A stretch of 64,000 bases of DNA, taken from Aplectana chamaeleonis (lineage: Eukaryota; Nematoda; Chromadorea; Rhabditida; Cosmocercidae). The stretch spans positions 1 through 64,000 of the forward strand of contig JAPDOI010001712.1 in assembly GCA_029168955.1 (NCBI GenBank), in the 5' to 3' direction. Of the stretch, positions 11,945-22,948 are shown piece by piece. Both the position numbers and the translations under genes were made by a program. The first letter of the stretch is position 1, and each line of letters opens with the position of its first letter. Below the pieces are notes generated by a model. It was given only the letters and a program-made list of their open reading frames with translations. It did no database searches and was not told the origin of the DNA.

Positions 11945-12418
11945 AGGCACCACCCAACCTAAAAATCGTTTCTATGTATTTGTGCCTATCTTTAACGGTC
12001 CCATGCTGATTCCATTGATGCCTCAGGAATCGTACAAGACCCCCTGGGAACGGAGTTACAGCCCTTCAAAAATTGATTTGCAGAAGCATGGTGGACGAGT
12101 TATCCGGGGCTTGTAACTTCCGTCATTTGCAACCGATACGTGCGAGTCGACCTGAATAGAGAGAGAGGCTGAGATGACGAAAATAACCGGTTTATTGCTT
12201 GGAAAAATCGCTCATTTCGCCACTGTTGAGCTCGAAAGATAGTGAAAGGGGCGAGGCGCTTCCCGATGTAGGCGCCCCAGGGTGGTTTCCTCCTATATCT
12301 CGTATCTCGCTTATTCGGAGGAATTGAGAGCTCGCACTTGGCAGATGTTATATAGGGTGGATGTGCTTCACAACTATATGGAAATCTCCGATTTCGCCCC
12401 TGAGCTTGGAATGTGCCT
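11945..12418. mobile_element. TTAA-flanked MITE, family B
   Basis: Begins AGGCACCACCCAACCT and ends AGCTTGGAATGTGCCT, flanked by TTAA at 11941-11944 and 12419-12422. Related copies are at 32816, 34518 and 47919 (ends AGGCACAGTCCAACCTC). It sits three bases upstream of the splice acceptor of the minus-strand gene at 11313-11937, so it is read as an intronic insertion. Confidence 0.85.
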
Positions 12419-12422
12419 TTAA

Positions 12423-14350
12423 TTACGGGTGGCACAATTGTTTATTGTTTATTGTGACGTGGCCGAGGGCACCCGTAAAAAAAAACATAGCAACATCCAA
12501 AAAAACCTCAAACTCCGAAAACAAATCCTGATTTTAAAACAAGTTTCGTAGCACAAAAACATTTTATATTGTCACTGATCAAGAAACGCGGCTCGCTAGC
12601 CGTCTGAACTGAGGTAAAGGAAGTGACAGAGCGTTGTTTATTTTAATAATGGTGTTGAAGGTAGGAACCGTTCTGTTGGAGGAAAACTTGGCTCTAATTT
12701 GGGTTTTGGTTGTCATAGTACTGACTCAGAATGGAAATTTACGACTAAATTTTACTAGATTACGACAAAAATTTAGTAAATTACCAGAGAATTTTACTAG
12801 ATTTGGGCAAAGATTGTTCGAAAATTTCACGTAAATCTCTAAAATTTATTCGAAATCTAGTAAATTTTACTAGTATTTTACTCGTATTTTCACTAAAATT
12901 TACCAATGTTTCACTAGTTTTTTTTTTACTAAAATTTACTGGTAAATTACTCGTTTTTTACTAAAAAAATTATTACGACTTCGAACACAAAACTTACCGG
13001 AACTTGCTCGCATTTTAGTCGTTTTTCGACACACTCATTGTATTATAAATAACGATGTAACACTTTATATAAATATATTTCATCTCAAATTCACAAACAT
13101 AACAGTAACAGTTCAATATTCAACAGAAACATAAATTTACCAGTACCATCACACCAATGACCAGATTCACAGAAACGAAAAATTGAAATCCTATATACAG
13201 ATATACACTGCGTCTCAAAATACTAGCAAAATCGCAGAAAACGCCTACTCAGACGCACAAAAAGACGCCCGCATTCTTTCAACAGAATTTTTAGAGCCAA
13301 AAGTGCACCTCTAATTACTACATAGTTAATTTGTGGATCAAGTATGATATAATTATCATTTTTTTCCACACCAAATGTTAGAATCTTTCTTTTATGCTAG
13401 TTTCATACGCTTTTTCTAGCGATTTTTTCTGACTGGTTTTCGCCAGTAGTGGGTTCTTCAGAGCTTCGAAGATGCGTAAAGATTCACGCTACGTACTAAG
13501 ATATTCTACAACGCCAGAAAAAGATACCAAATCAAAAAAAAATTTGGCAGCGAGGGTTGAGAACGCCGAATGTCGTGTGTGTTACAGGGTGTTGTAATTA
13601 ATGCATACGACAATGATGGTCTTATAGTATTTGTCACCAGCCGCCTTGATGGACGAGAATTACCATGGTAATTCTCAAGTAAGAGAATTGGGGACACGTC
13701 GGTTAAGGGCGCGCTTTAACAGCTATACTTTGCTGTTCGACGTTTTGGGGTGGGAACAGGCCTTGTTTGTAAAGCCCTTTAATGCCGTCTAGACGTGTCT
13801 GGAGCCGGTGACACCTACGACATTCAGCGCTCACACCCCCTCACTGACAATCACTCCTAAATATGATGAGTCCTTCCAGCCTGATTGTGTCATATCTTTG
13901 TACTTAGCAGGGACCTCGTTGCATTTTAGAGGCTTTGAAGAAGCCATCATTGGTAAAAGCTAGTCAGATAAAGGATACAAGGAGAAGAGTCTAAAACTAC
14001 CATGAAGGAAATTCTAGGATTCAATGCAGAAAAAAAAAGATTATCCTATCATATTGTATCTGCAAATTAACTGTGCAGCAATCAAAGATGCACTTCCAGC
14101 ACTGAGAATTCTCTTCAAAAATCACAAGTGTCCGAGTGGGCGTCGAAGTAGGAAATCTCATGGACCCTACTAAAGTTTCAATACATTATCACGCCAATAG
14201 TGATGCAGTCTCGACTGCAACGAAATACAAATCCGAGATGCTCACGAACAGTTAGCTCCTACTGCCTGCTTCTCAGAGAGAATGTGTTTTCTTCGCTCGT
14301 AATCACTGCAAATTACAAATATCAAAATACCAATGTAGGAAACTGTGGTG
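12423..14350. other. No gene recognised; AT-rich with TTTACTAG-type repeats
   Basis: At 12725-12990 there is a degenerate run of TTTTACTAGATTT and AAATTTAGTAAATTACCAGA motifs, related to 32580-32790. At 13655-13676 there is a perfect 22-bp palindrome with half-site GAGAATTACCA. The remaining sequence has frequent stops and no convincing exon. Confidence 0.6.
13655..13676. repeat. Perfect 22-bp palindrome
   Basis: Half-site GAGAATTACCA followed directly by its reverse complement, with no spacer. It is centred on CCATGG. No related copy was noticed in the window. It could be a dimeric protein binding site or the centre of a decayed foldback. Confidence 0.7.
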
Positions 14351-14360
14351 AATTGAAATG

Positions 14361-15130
14361 CCTAATTTCTGAAAGTTGGGCTCCGCCGAAAAGGTCAAGG
14401 ATTTGGCATTGCTCTAAAATGTAGTGAAATTGCTCTATTAGACTTTGCCATCAAACTGATTTCCTAAATGTAGTGAAATTGTTGAATCGATTTGGCTGTT
14501 GTTGGTATATGCAGATAACATAATCATTAAATGTAGTGAAATTGTTGCAAACGAATTTGGCAGGAGCTCTATGAATTATCACAGTCAAATCACGCGTCAG
14601 AAGGTACTCTGGCGAGCAAATAAAGACAAAAACAAAAAACTACTTCCTAATTACTGCTGAACGAAATGTGGCCTTATGGGCCAGAAATAAGGTTTTTGAA
14701 TGTTAATCTGCCTTTTCAGTGTACCTCCCACTAAGGTACCAGACCTTCCCTCACCGATTAAATAAAAATCACGAAAACGAAATCTAACACAATTTATTAG
14801 CTACTGACGCTATGTCTTCGTGTCATCAACGCTTTTGCTGCTGGACTTATTCTTGTTCTCATGTAATTCAATATGCGCTCCAAGAAAACCCCCTTCTGAC
14901 GCGTGATTTGACTGTGATAATTCATAGAGCTCCTGCCAAATCCGTTTGCAACAATTTCACTACATTTAATGATTATGTTATCTGCATATACCAACAACAG
15001 CCAAATCGATACAACAATTTCACTACATTTAGGAAATCAGTTTGATAGCCAAATCTAATAGAACAATTTCACTACACTTGAGAGCAATGCCAAATCCTTG
15101 ACCTTTTCTGCGGAGCCCAACTTTCAGGAA
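14361..15130. mobile_element. Long inverted repeat (foldback element)
   Basis: Left arm 14361-14604 and right arm 14892-15130 are reverse complements with few mismatches. Shared blocks include GAAAGTTGGGCTCCGC, AGATAACATAATCATTAAAT and GCTCCTGCCAAAT-type sequence. Each arm carries three copies of AATGTAGTGAAATTGTT. The central 290 bp has no transposase. Arm length and lack of coding sequence fit a non-autonomous foldback element. Confidence 0.8.
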
Positions 15131-15479
15131 TTTCACAACTTTTTCCAAGGGTTTCCCTTCTACAATATCGTCAATCTCTAAAAGTCAAGTTGTTTTTTTT
15201 TAGAACATAGTGGGGGAAATGAAGAAACAACCGCTCCGCTGCTAAGACTGCAAGATAACAGTTGTAACGCGGCTTCCTACAAATAAGATACAAGGCATAT
15301 ACTTTTTGAATTTGAAAGTCTAAAAAATGAAGAAATGAGTTTAAAAATGACCCAATTGTACAGGGTCTAGGCACTATCCTTGACGGGGGGGGGGGTTCTG
15401 GCGCACCTAGCTATCGTTCTTGTTGATTCGGGGGCATGGCTTGCGTACGGTGTTCTGAACATTAAACTGAGCTCATGTG
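15131..15479. other. No gene recognised; G-run at array edge
   Basis: AT-rich sequence leading into the next minisatellite, with a run of G at about 15384-15393. The short open frames here have no splice signals or recognisable composition. Confidence 0.5.
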
Positions 15480-17280
15480 CACGTCCCATGATGTCCTGCA
15501 CACTCCTACTGGGACCCAGCACACATTCCATGACGTCCTGCTCATCCCTATTGGGGCCCTGCACATGCTTCATGATGTCCTGCACACCTACTGATGTCCT
15601 GCACACATTCCATGAAGTCCTGCTCATTCCTACTAGGGTCATGCACACGTTTTATGATGTCCTGCACACTCCTACTAAGGTCCTGCACATATTCCATGAC
15701 GTCCTGCACACCCCTACTAGGATCCTGCACACACTCTATGATGTCCTGCACACTTTTACTGAGGACCTGTACACATTCCATGACGTCCTGCTCATCCTCT
15801 CACAGGGTCCTGCACGCGTTCCATGATGTCCTGCACACTCTATTGGGGTCCCGCACAGGTCCCATGATGTCCTGCACTCTCCTACTGAGGTCCTGCACAC
15901 ATTCCACGACGTCCTGCACACCCCTACTGGGGTCCTGCACAGGTCCCATGATGTCCAGCACACTCCTACTAAGGTCCTGCACACTCCCACCGGGAGGTTC
16001 TGCACACATTCTACGACGTCCTGCACACCCCTACTAGGATCCTGCACACACTCTATGATGTCCTGCACACTTTTACTGAGGACCTGTACACATTCCATGA
16101 CGTCCTGCTCATCCCTACAGGGGTCCTGCACGCGTTCCATGATGTCCTGCACACCTCTATTGGGGTCCCGCACAGGTCCCATGATGTCCTGCACTCTCCT
16201 ACTGAGGTCCTGCACACATTCCACGACGTCCTGCACACCCCTACTGGGGTCCTGCACAGGTCCCATGATGTCCTGCATACTCCTACTAAGGTCCTGCACA
16301 CTCCCACTGAGGTTCTGCACACATTCTACGACGTCCTGCACACCCCTACTAGGATCCTGCACACACTCTATGATGTCCTGCACACTTTTACTGAGGACCT
16401 GTACACATTCCATGACGTCCTGCTCATCCCTACAGGGGTCCTGCACGCGTTCCATGATGTCCTGCACACCTCTATTGGGGTCCCGCACAGGTCCCATGAT
16501 GTCCTGCACTCTCCTACTGAGGTCCTGCACACATTCCACGACGTCCTGCACACCCCTACTGGGGTCCTGCACAGGTCCCATGATGTCCAGCACACTCCTA
16601 CTAAGGTCTTGCACACGTTTCATGATGTCCTGCACACTCCTAGTGGGGTCCTGCACAGGTTTCATGATGTGCTGCGCACTCCTACTAAGGTCCTGCACAC
16701 GTTCCATGATGTCCTGCACACTCCTACTGAGGTCCTGCACGCATTCCACGACGTCATGCACACCCCCACTGGGGTCCTGCACAGGTCCCATGATGTCCTG
16801 CACACTCCTACTAAGGTCTTGCACACTTTCCATGATGTCCTGCACACCCCTACTGGGGTCCTGCACACGTCCCATGATGTCCTGCACACTCCTACTGAGG
16901 TCCTGCACAGGTCCCATGATTTACTGCACACTTCTACTAAGGTCCTGCACAGGTCCCATGATGTCCTGCACACTTCTACTAAGGTCCTGCACACGTTCGA
17001 TGATGTCCTGCATACTCCTACTGAGGCCCAGTATACATTCTACGTCGTCGGCCGCACTCTACTTTGGGTCACGCACACTTTTTACGGCGTTCTGCGCACT
17101 CCTACTTGGGTCCCGCACACTTTCTATGGCGTCCTGAGCACTCCCACTTGGGTCCCGCACACTTTCTTCGGCGTCCGGCGCACTCTACCTTGGGTCCCGT
17201 ACACTTTCTGTGGCGTCCGGCGCCCTCTTACATGGGGCCCGCAAACTAACTTATGCGTCCGGCGCACTCTTAAAGGCAGA
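15480..17280. repeat. 42-bp (2 x 21) minisatellite, GTCCTGCACAC type
   Basis: Alternating 21-bp half-units GTCCTGCACACTCCTACTGAG and GTCCTGCACACATTCCATGAT-like give a 42-bp period. A larger unit of about 316 bp starts at 15731, 16047 and 16363. The last 250 bp (17030-17280) are strongly diverged units of the TTGGGTCCCGCACACTTTC type. Open frames on both strands (16055-17137 plus, 15736-16917 minus) follow from the multiple-of-three period and are not taken as genes. Confidence 0.95.
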
Positions 17281-17870
17281 ATACACGCTCAAAAAAGATA
17301 CCAATTTTGTGGAATGAATAGAAGGTCTGAAGCTGTTAATATTGAGAGATAACAAAAAAATCGGAAAAAGGTCAACTGAAATGAAAATATAACGGTTCGT
17401 TCTATTTCGACCCAGAAGTGGACGAGTTGTACAGCATTGGCTGAAATAGCGGAGCTAGCGACAAATTTGTTGGGATAACGACGCTAATGTACTCGTACGG
17501 CCCTTTCTGGAACGATTAAGACCTTAGAAGCGTGAGAAATGAGCCAAAATGACCGTAATCGAGCATTGAATATTCGTAGTGAGGGGCGGAGCCCGAATCT
17601 GTGGGCGGAGAAAGGATGATTTTGTGACTCAATACGGCTCAAATACGGTCATTTCAACTCGTTTTCCACTCTTCCAACTTCGTGGGGGCTCCTCTAAATT
17701 TGAGCATCTGCCCGGGGTTTCCCTTCCCTGCCAGAATTAGAAGTCATTACGGCACGGAAAGATGGGCGTGGCTAAGGGAGATACAACAATGCCCCCCTTC
17801 AGACCACATAGCACCGGAACATCTAGTAGTCTGAACAATGAATAGAAAGATGTACGAATGTATGGTTAGG
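17281..17870. other. No gene recognised
   Basis: Non-coding sequence. The stretch near 17765-17800 (GGGCGTGGCTAAGGGAGATA, then CAACAATGCCCCCC) resembles 22028-22070, so part of it is an old dispersed repeat. No exon with credible splice sites was found. Confidence 0.5.
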
Positions 17871-18045
17871 TCCGTGGCTTCTTCCCCAAGAAAAAACATC
17901 TAAATCTCACCCGCGGCTGACGCAGTGGCTTAAATCTCACCAGCAGCTGGCAGAATATTACTAGCCAGCCGCCGGTGAGATTTAAACCGCCGCGCCAGCT
18001 TCGGGTGAGATTTAAATGTTTTTTCTTGAGGAAACAAGCCACGGA
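17871..18045. mobile_element. Hairpin MITE (CTAAATCTCACC type)
   Basis: Imperfect inverted repeat over the whole 175 bp. The left arm starts TCCGTGGCTTCTTCCCCAAG and the right arm ends with the complementary AAACAAGCCACGGA. TTAAATCTCACC and GGTGAGATTTAAA recur twice within the arms. No target duplication was defined. Confidence 0.7.
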
Positions 18046-18831
18046 CTTGACTATAGGTGGGATTACAACGGAATTTTTCATGAGGAGTTTTCCTCGCATG
18101 TCTCTAACCAGGCGCGATTTTCAAACAGGGGGTTCGCGGATTTTACTCTGTTTCCTCGCGCGCTTGTGCGGATCGAGGTTAGAGACAGCGAGAAAGTGTG
18201 GGTAAAAGGGACGCAGCGTACGCGCAGACGCACGCGATGAACGGAAATAAATTACTTTCTAAAACAGAGGATATGTCATCCAACTTGCGCTATAATTAGC
18301 ATGCTGCAGTGTTTTGAATCTATTGTTTCCCTCGAATAATCATCCTTCGCACTCAAGCCATAGAAATAAAATCTTGGTTAGAGCGACGCGAATTCTATAT
18401 TTCCACTGCAAACCCGGCCGAGTGCGCGAAACCCGCGTTTGAAATTAGCGCCGTGGCAAAGACACGAGCGGAAAACTCGTCCGCGAAAAATTCCGTTGTA
18501 ATCTTAACTGCCATACCGCCTATGTACTTCCTTTCCAGTTTTGCCAATATTCACGGTACGGGTGAGCCTCCAATTAGATTGAATTGAGTTTTCCTAGCAG
18601 AGGTTCGAGAATTGCTGACCACCCACCAGCCCGCTATCCGCTTTACAGAGGATTACGGTAGGTTTAAGTAGCCAAATGAAACTTGCCTCCGCAATCCTTG
18701 GAAATTATTTGAAAAATCACAGATTTTGAATCAGCACAAAAAGGGGTGCTTCCGGCCCGAGGGAGGGGGCGCTTGGCATTAACCCTTGGTCCCGCCTAAT
18801 CTACCGTGCCGCATTGAATTTGACCACCTAC
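18046..18831. other. No gene recognised; contains a dispersed GC-rich repeat
   Basis: The stretch at about 18115-18240 (GCGCTTGTGCGGATCGAGG, GACAGCGAGAAAGTGTGGG) is related in inverted orientation to 31680-31780. The remainder is short-frame non-coding DNA. Confidence 0.5.
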
Positions 18832-19216
18832 CCGGAGTTGAGCAGGGTTGTGACTCGGCCCAAGGTGGGTTCGTAAAAATTTTGGGAAATTTCTGAAGAA
18901 AAATAAACTTGGGAGGGAGGAGAGAGGGCTTGTGAATTTTTTAGAGAAAAAGAAGTTTGCTCCAAACCATTTGGTAAGTTTAAATGAGGTGGGAACAGCT
19001 GCACTGTTAGTAAGATTTCAGCGCGATAACAGCTCTGTGTGTAGAGGCCGTCATGAAAACGTCTACTCAGGGGTCATTCGGTGTGCTGAGTACAAATCAG
19101 ACGTCTATTTGTTAAGGGGGGGGTCGTGAGAATTTCTTCAAACGTTACCAAAATTTTGGTCAACGGAAGGGGTCGCACGTCCGCCAAAAATCGGCGCAAG
19201 GGCCCGCTCGACCCTG
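18832..19216. mobile_element. hAT-like MITE, CAGGGTTGAG family (diverged)
   Basis: Left end CGGAGTTGAGCAGGGTTGTG and right end CCCGCTCGACCCTG correspond to the ends of the copies at 20943 and 24559. The flanks CCACCTAC and GCACCTAC form a 7-of-8 target duplication. It has no transposase. The 8-bp duplication and CAGGG-type ends are the hallmarks used for assignment to hAT. Confidence 0.7.
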
Positions 19217-19396
19217 GCACCTACCCAGGGTTTCCCGGCTGAATTCGTTCTGCGTGGTGTATTCACACACAAGACACGCACCGTTACGTGCAAATCTTCC
19301 GAAGTAACTCAACTGATCAACTGATATAGCGTGCTGATAATGAGGAACAAATAAAACATAACAAATCAACTGATATAGCGTGCTCATCTGGTCCAG

Positions 19397-19633
19397 ATTC
19401 CGGTCCGCAATTGCGTCTCAACACGCCTTGCGGCCTCACGCGATGGAGTCAGTCGAGTTTCGAGGGCCAAAGCCGATTCGATATGGTTTTTTTATAGTTT
19501 TCTCAAATTTTGTTTGTTTTCCAGTTTATAAAACCCACCTAGATTCAACAGATCGGCGGCTCCGGCGCCGGTAACTTCCGACTCAAATGCGCGCGGCCGC
19601 AAAACGTGTCGATACGCAATTGCGGACCGGAAT
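19397..19633. mobile_element. Small inverted-repeat element (ATTCCGGTCCGCAATTGCG ends)
   Basis: Terminal inverted repeats of about 29 bp starting ATTCCGGTCCGCAATTGCG, with the complementary CGCAATTGCGGACCGGAAT at the right end. It is 237 bp long with no coding capacity. Confidence 0.75.
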
Positions 19634-20342
19634 TTGGCCCAGAGATGCACAGTACCTCCGACACTGGCAGCGGGCTCCTACGCTAGTCCGCTGGGAAAGC
19701 TAGTCTCCCTTGCGATAGGAGTCCTGGTTTTCTTCTGTAGGAGTCCTATTATTCTCCTGTCGGAGACCAAATCTTGTATGGTAGTTGAACGGAGTCATGG
19801 GGAGAATTTCTCATAATGTTTGCAGGAATCTGGCCAGAAATTGCCTATTTTTTCTAAATTATCGAAGCATGGATTTCACAAACTACTGTCGGAGATTATT
19901 CCCCACAACCATTCTTCCCTCACTTGTTATGAAGGAGGAAATCCGGCTTCAAAGTACACCAAGCAATCAATAAAGGGGGGGTGCCTCAGTGCACCTGGAG
20001 GGGGAATCGGCTCTCCACCAAATGCACACGCGTATCGTAGACCACGCCGGTTCGACCACTCGTTCAACGTGCGCGTTCCAGGTCAGCAACCGGAGCTGTT
20101 TTGTCCTGCAAAATACCCCATGGAAGCTATGCGGCGGCATGTCCTGTAGAAAACCACTTCGCTCTACTTCCGGTCTCCCTCAAGACAACGCAGCTCCTGT
20201 AGTTGCCCGAAATAGTCGTTTTCTCGCATAGAGGTCCGCTAACAGTGTCGGCGACTCAGGAAGGTTTGCGTGTAACGGCACGCGTATTCTGTGTGACTAC
20301 ACAATGCAATTCATCCATCGCCTAACTGCGATGACAGGTGCT
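19634..20342. other. No gene recognised
   Basis: A short direct duplication of TAGGAGTCCT occurs near 19715 and 19740. Open frames of 60 to 110 codons overlap each other in different frames, and none shows splice signals or a recognisable domain. Confidence 0.45.
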
Positions 20343-20535
20343 TCAAAACGAATTCAGCCGAGTTTCCCTCCTCTGCTAAACTCAGTCGCCAGTAAACCTA
20401 CAACAGACCATTTGGCTGCTGGCGACCCACGGGACCATAGAGAGAGTGACCCCGTCAGAGAATCGCAATCTTTGGACAGAGCCTCATCCTTTCGCAACAG
20501 AGCGCTGTCTTTCTTCACTGTCGCAGATCTTTACG
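20343..20535. repeat. Dispersed repeat, inverted copy at 21585-21730
   Basis: CTGCTAAACTCAGTCGCCAG, GTAAACCTACAACAGACCAT and TTTGGCTGCTGGCGACCC read here on the plus strand. The reverse complement of 21585-21730 gives closely similar sequence. The two copies flank the hAT-like MITE at 20943 and may be arms of an older element. Confidence 0.6.
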
Positions 20536-20942
20536 CTTTTCATGAAGGAAATGGAACCAATGGAAGGGGGATTTGTTCTAAATCCTATTAATTGACACCG
20601 TGTACAGTTATGTCACCCCAGTACTAAAAAACACCGCCAAACAGATGCGAAAACAACACATTGGTGGGCATGATGTCCAACCGTTGTCGACTTTTTGCAA
20701 AACTACTTAAACCTCTCTTCCGATATGATCTTGAAAAAAATTCTATAACTCTTCAAGAGCAGCATGAGCTCACTAGAGAGGAGCTACGGAGTCCAATCTG
20801 CTCGAAAGTTTAAATGATTGGACCCTGGCGCTATATAGCTGAAAAGCGTCGTTGTGAAATTATATAATTTGACTTCCAAAGAGCACTCGATTGTGTAAGT
20901 CACTTAAAATTGATTCATAATTCGAATTATTGGGGTTCTATC

Positions 20943-21213
20943 CAGGGTTGAGCAGGCCGTTGCGCCAATTTCGGCGGATATACGACCCCTCCCCGTTGAC
21001 CGATATTTGTAAAAATGTAACAAAATTTTTACGATCCCCCTTCCGAGATAAAAATTCCTCAAGCTTTTTGAGAGTGAAGAAGTTGGAAAAGGTTCAAATT
21101 GGTGGTAAAATTCGCTCAAATCGTACGAGTCCCCCCCCGATTTTAACTTTTTTTTTTCAAAAAATTTTCACCTATTTCACGACCCCCCCCCGTTGCGCCG
21201 AGTCGCAACCCTG
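20943..21213. mobile_element. hAT-like MITE, CAGGGTTGAG family, perfect 8-bp target duplication
   Basis: Ends CAGGGTTGAGCAG and CGAGTCGCAACCCTG. The 8-bp sequence GTTCTATC is present exactly at both sides (20935-20942 and 21214-21221), which identifies the insertion unambiguously. It is 271 bp, contains C-runs near both ends, and has no coding sequence. Confidence 0.9.
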
Positions 21214-22788
21214 GTTCTATCCTACAGTGGTCCGGTAGATCGCTAATTTTCTTCGATGGTTGAGCAATGCAGATCCAAGTTGGGATAAGATTTTCTGAAA
21301 CTTTCCCAATCTTGAGCGGAGTACCACAGGAAAGTGTTCTATCACCAATCCATTTTATCGTTTACATAGCAGACTCTCCAATGCTCATTGCTACGTACAC
21401 GGAGCTGCTATCACCCCTTTGATGGAAACTAATGTTTCCATAAAACTTGAATATTCGGCTAGCCGACAGCCGTCATACTTGTTGTGATAAACAGTATACT
21501 TTTGTAACAGTCTTTGCAACTGTACTCGACCATATTGCATGAAACAGTCTCCGGGTTATTGCGAAACGGGTGCGCGAGCAGAAAAAAACGGGGCTCTTTG
21601 GCGAAATATAGTAAAACGCGAATCTGTCCAACGGAGTCGCTCCCTTTATGGTCCCGCAGGTCCACAGCAGCCAAATATTCCGTTGTAGGTTTACTGACGA
21701 CTGCTAAACTCAGGAGAGTTATTGCGGCACGAAAGGGGGAGCGGTCATTGCTCACCCGCGCGTTCTGCGTCGCGGTCGATGAGCGTCGCGCGCGGCGGAA
21801 AGGGCGTCGACGCGACATCCCAACATTCAAGTGAAATCAAGTTAACTAGCATGTTTTCGAGCATTATTTGAATTGCTGTGTTCGTTTTATGCCGTTAACG
21901 ATAACTGTTTTGCCGTATACGGTGCAGATGACCCTTCCACGCGATAGCGACTTTTCTCCGCGCGCGCGACACTCACCGGGCCGTGACGCGTACGCGCGCA
22001 GGTGAGCAATGTCATGGAGCCGGCACGAGTGGGCGTGCCCAAATGTGATACAACAGTGCCCCCCCCCCCTTCTGCGAAAGCACCCAAAGAGGTCTTCATA
22101 GTCACATTGGGCATCTCGAATAACCCTCTTAAACCCCGATAACCAATTTTTTCCGGCCACTAAAGTCCCAAAAGTGGAATAGTGTTCAAAAAATGATCAA
22201 AACTCACTTGTCAAGCGTGCTTCAGCCGTTGCAGGTGAATCCGTAATCGCGAGATTCTATCCAACCTGCAAGAATATTCTTAAAGTGTACAATCTCTAAT
22301 GAAATGCCAAATAGTGTCACTCTGAAGTGACGAAAACGATGCGATTCGACACGCAAACTGAACGCGAACGACACGATGGCACGGGAAAATATTATTAGAA
22401 ATAGGGTGCTATGTGGCCTGGTCTAAAGTGATGCGCCTGATACATAATGCAAAACGTTTGAACTGTTTGCGAAAAACTGAGAAGAACCGCTCGGAATTAG
22501 CCGAGAATCTAGACTTTGTCGCGGTTTTGACGCGAATTTACCGAGATGTGTTCTGCCGTGAGTCTACCGCGAAATACCCGTTTTAACGCAAAATAACGCA
22601 AGTTAATCGAAGAATCCGCAACGAGGGCACTTGGTCAGGATCCTGTTTATCAGTCGCAGCCTACTGCGCGGCGAAAACTGCGCGAGGGCGACAAAGCATG
22701 CCAAAAGGACTTGCACATGAGTGCAAAGGAGTATCATACATATACTGTGCAGAAGTGTACAACTAATCGAGATTTCGCATAATTGAGA
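21214..22788. other. No gene recognised; GC-rich direct-strand repeats
   Basis: Holds the inverted copy (21585-21730) of 20343-20535, a GCGCG-rich stretch near 21950-22010 and a C-run near 22057. No exon with convincing splice sites was found on either strand. Confidence 0.5.
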
Positions 22789-22948
22789 CATGGCTCGGCG
22801 CAGGGGGAGATGGGAGTACGGGGTGGGGTTTATCCCTCCTTCGACCAATCACCCACATCTTAAGGGGTGGAGAAACGTCTGTCGATTGGCCGACGGAGCA
22901 ATAAACCCCACCCCGTACTCCAATCTCCCCCTGTACCCATGGCTCCAG
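22789..22948. mobile_element. Hairpin MITE (CAGGGGGAGATNGGAGTACG arms)
   Basis: Nearly perfect inverted repeat: the left arm has AGGGGGAGATGGGAGTACGG then GGTGGGGTTTATCCCTCC, and the right arm has GGAGCAATAAACCCCACC then CCGTACTCCAATCTCCCCCT. The loop is about 40 bp. This is non-coding. Confidence 0.8.

Noticed and set aside
15736..17137. Long frames (360 and 393 codons) in the GTCCTGCACAC array
   Set aside because: This is a by-product of the 42-bp period. The translation is a low-complexity repeat with no flanking coding sequence.
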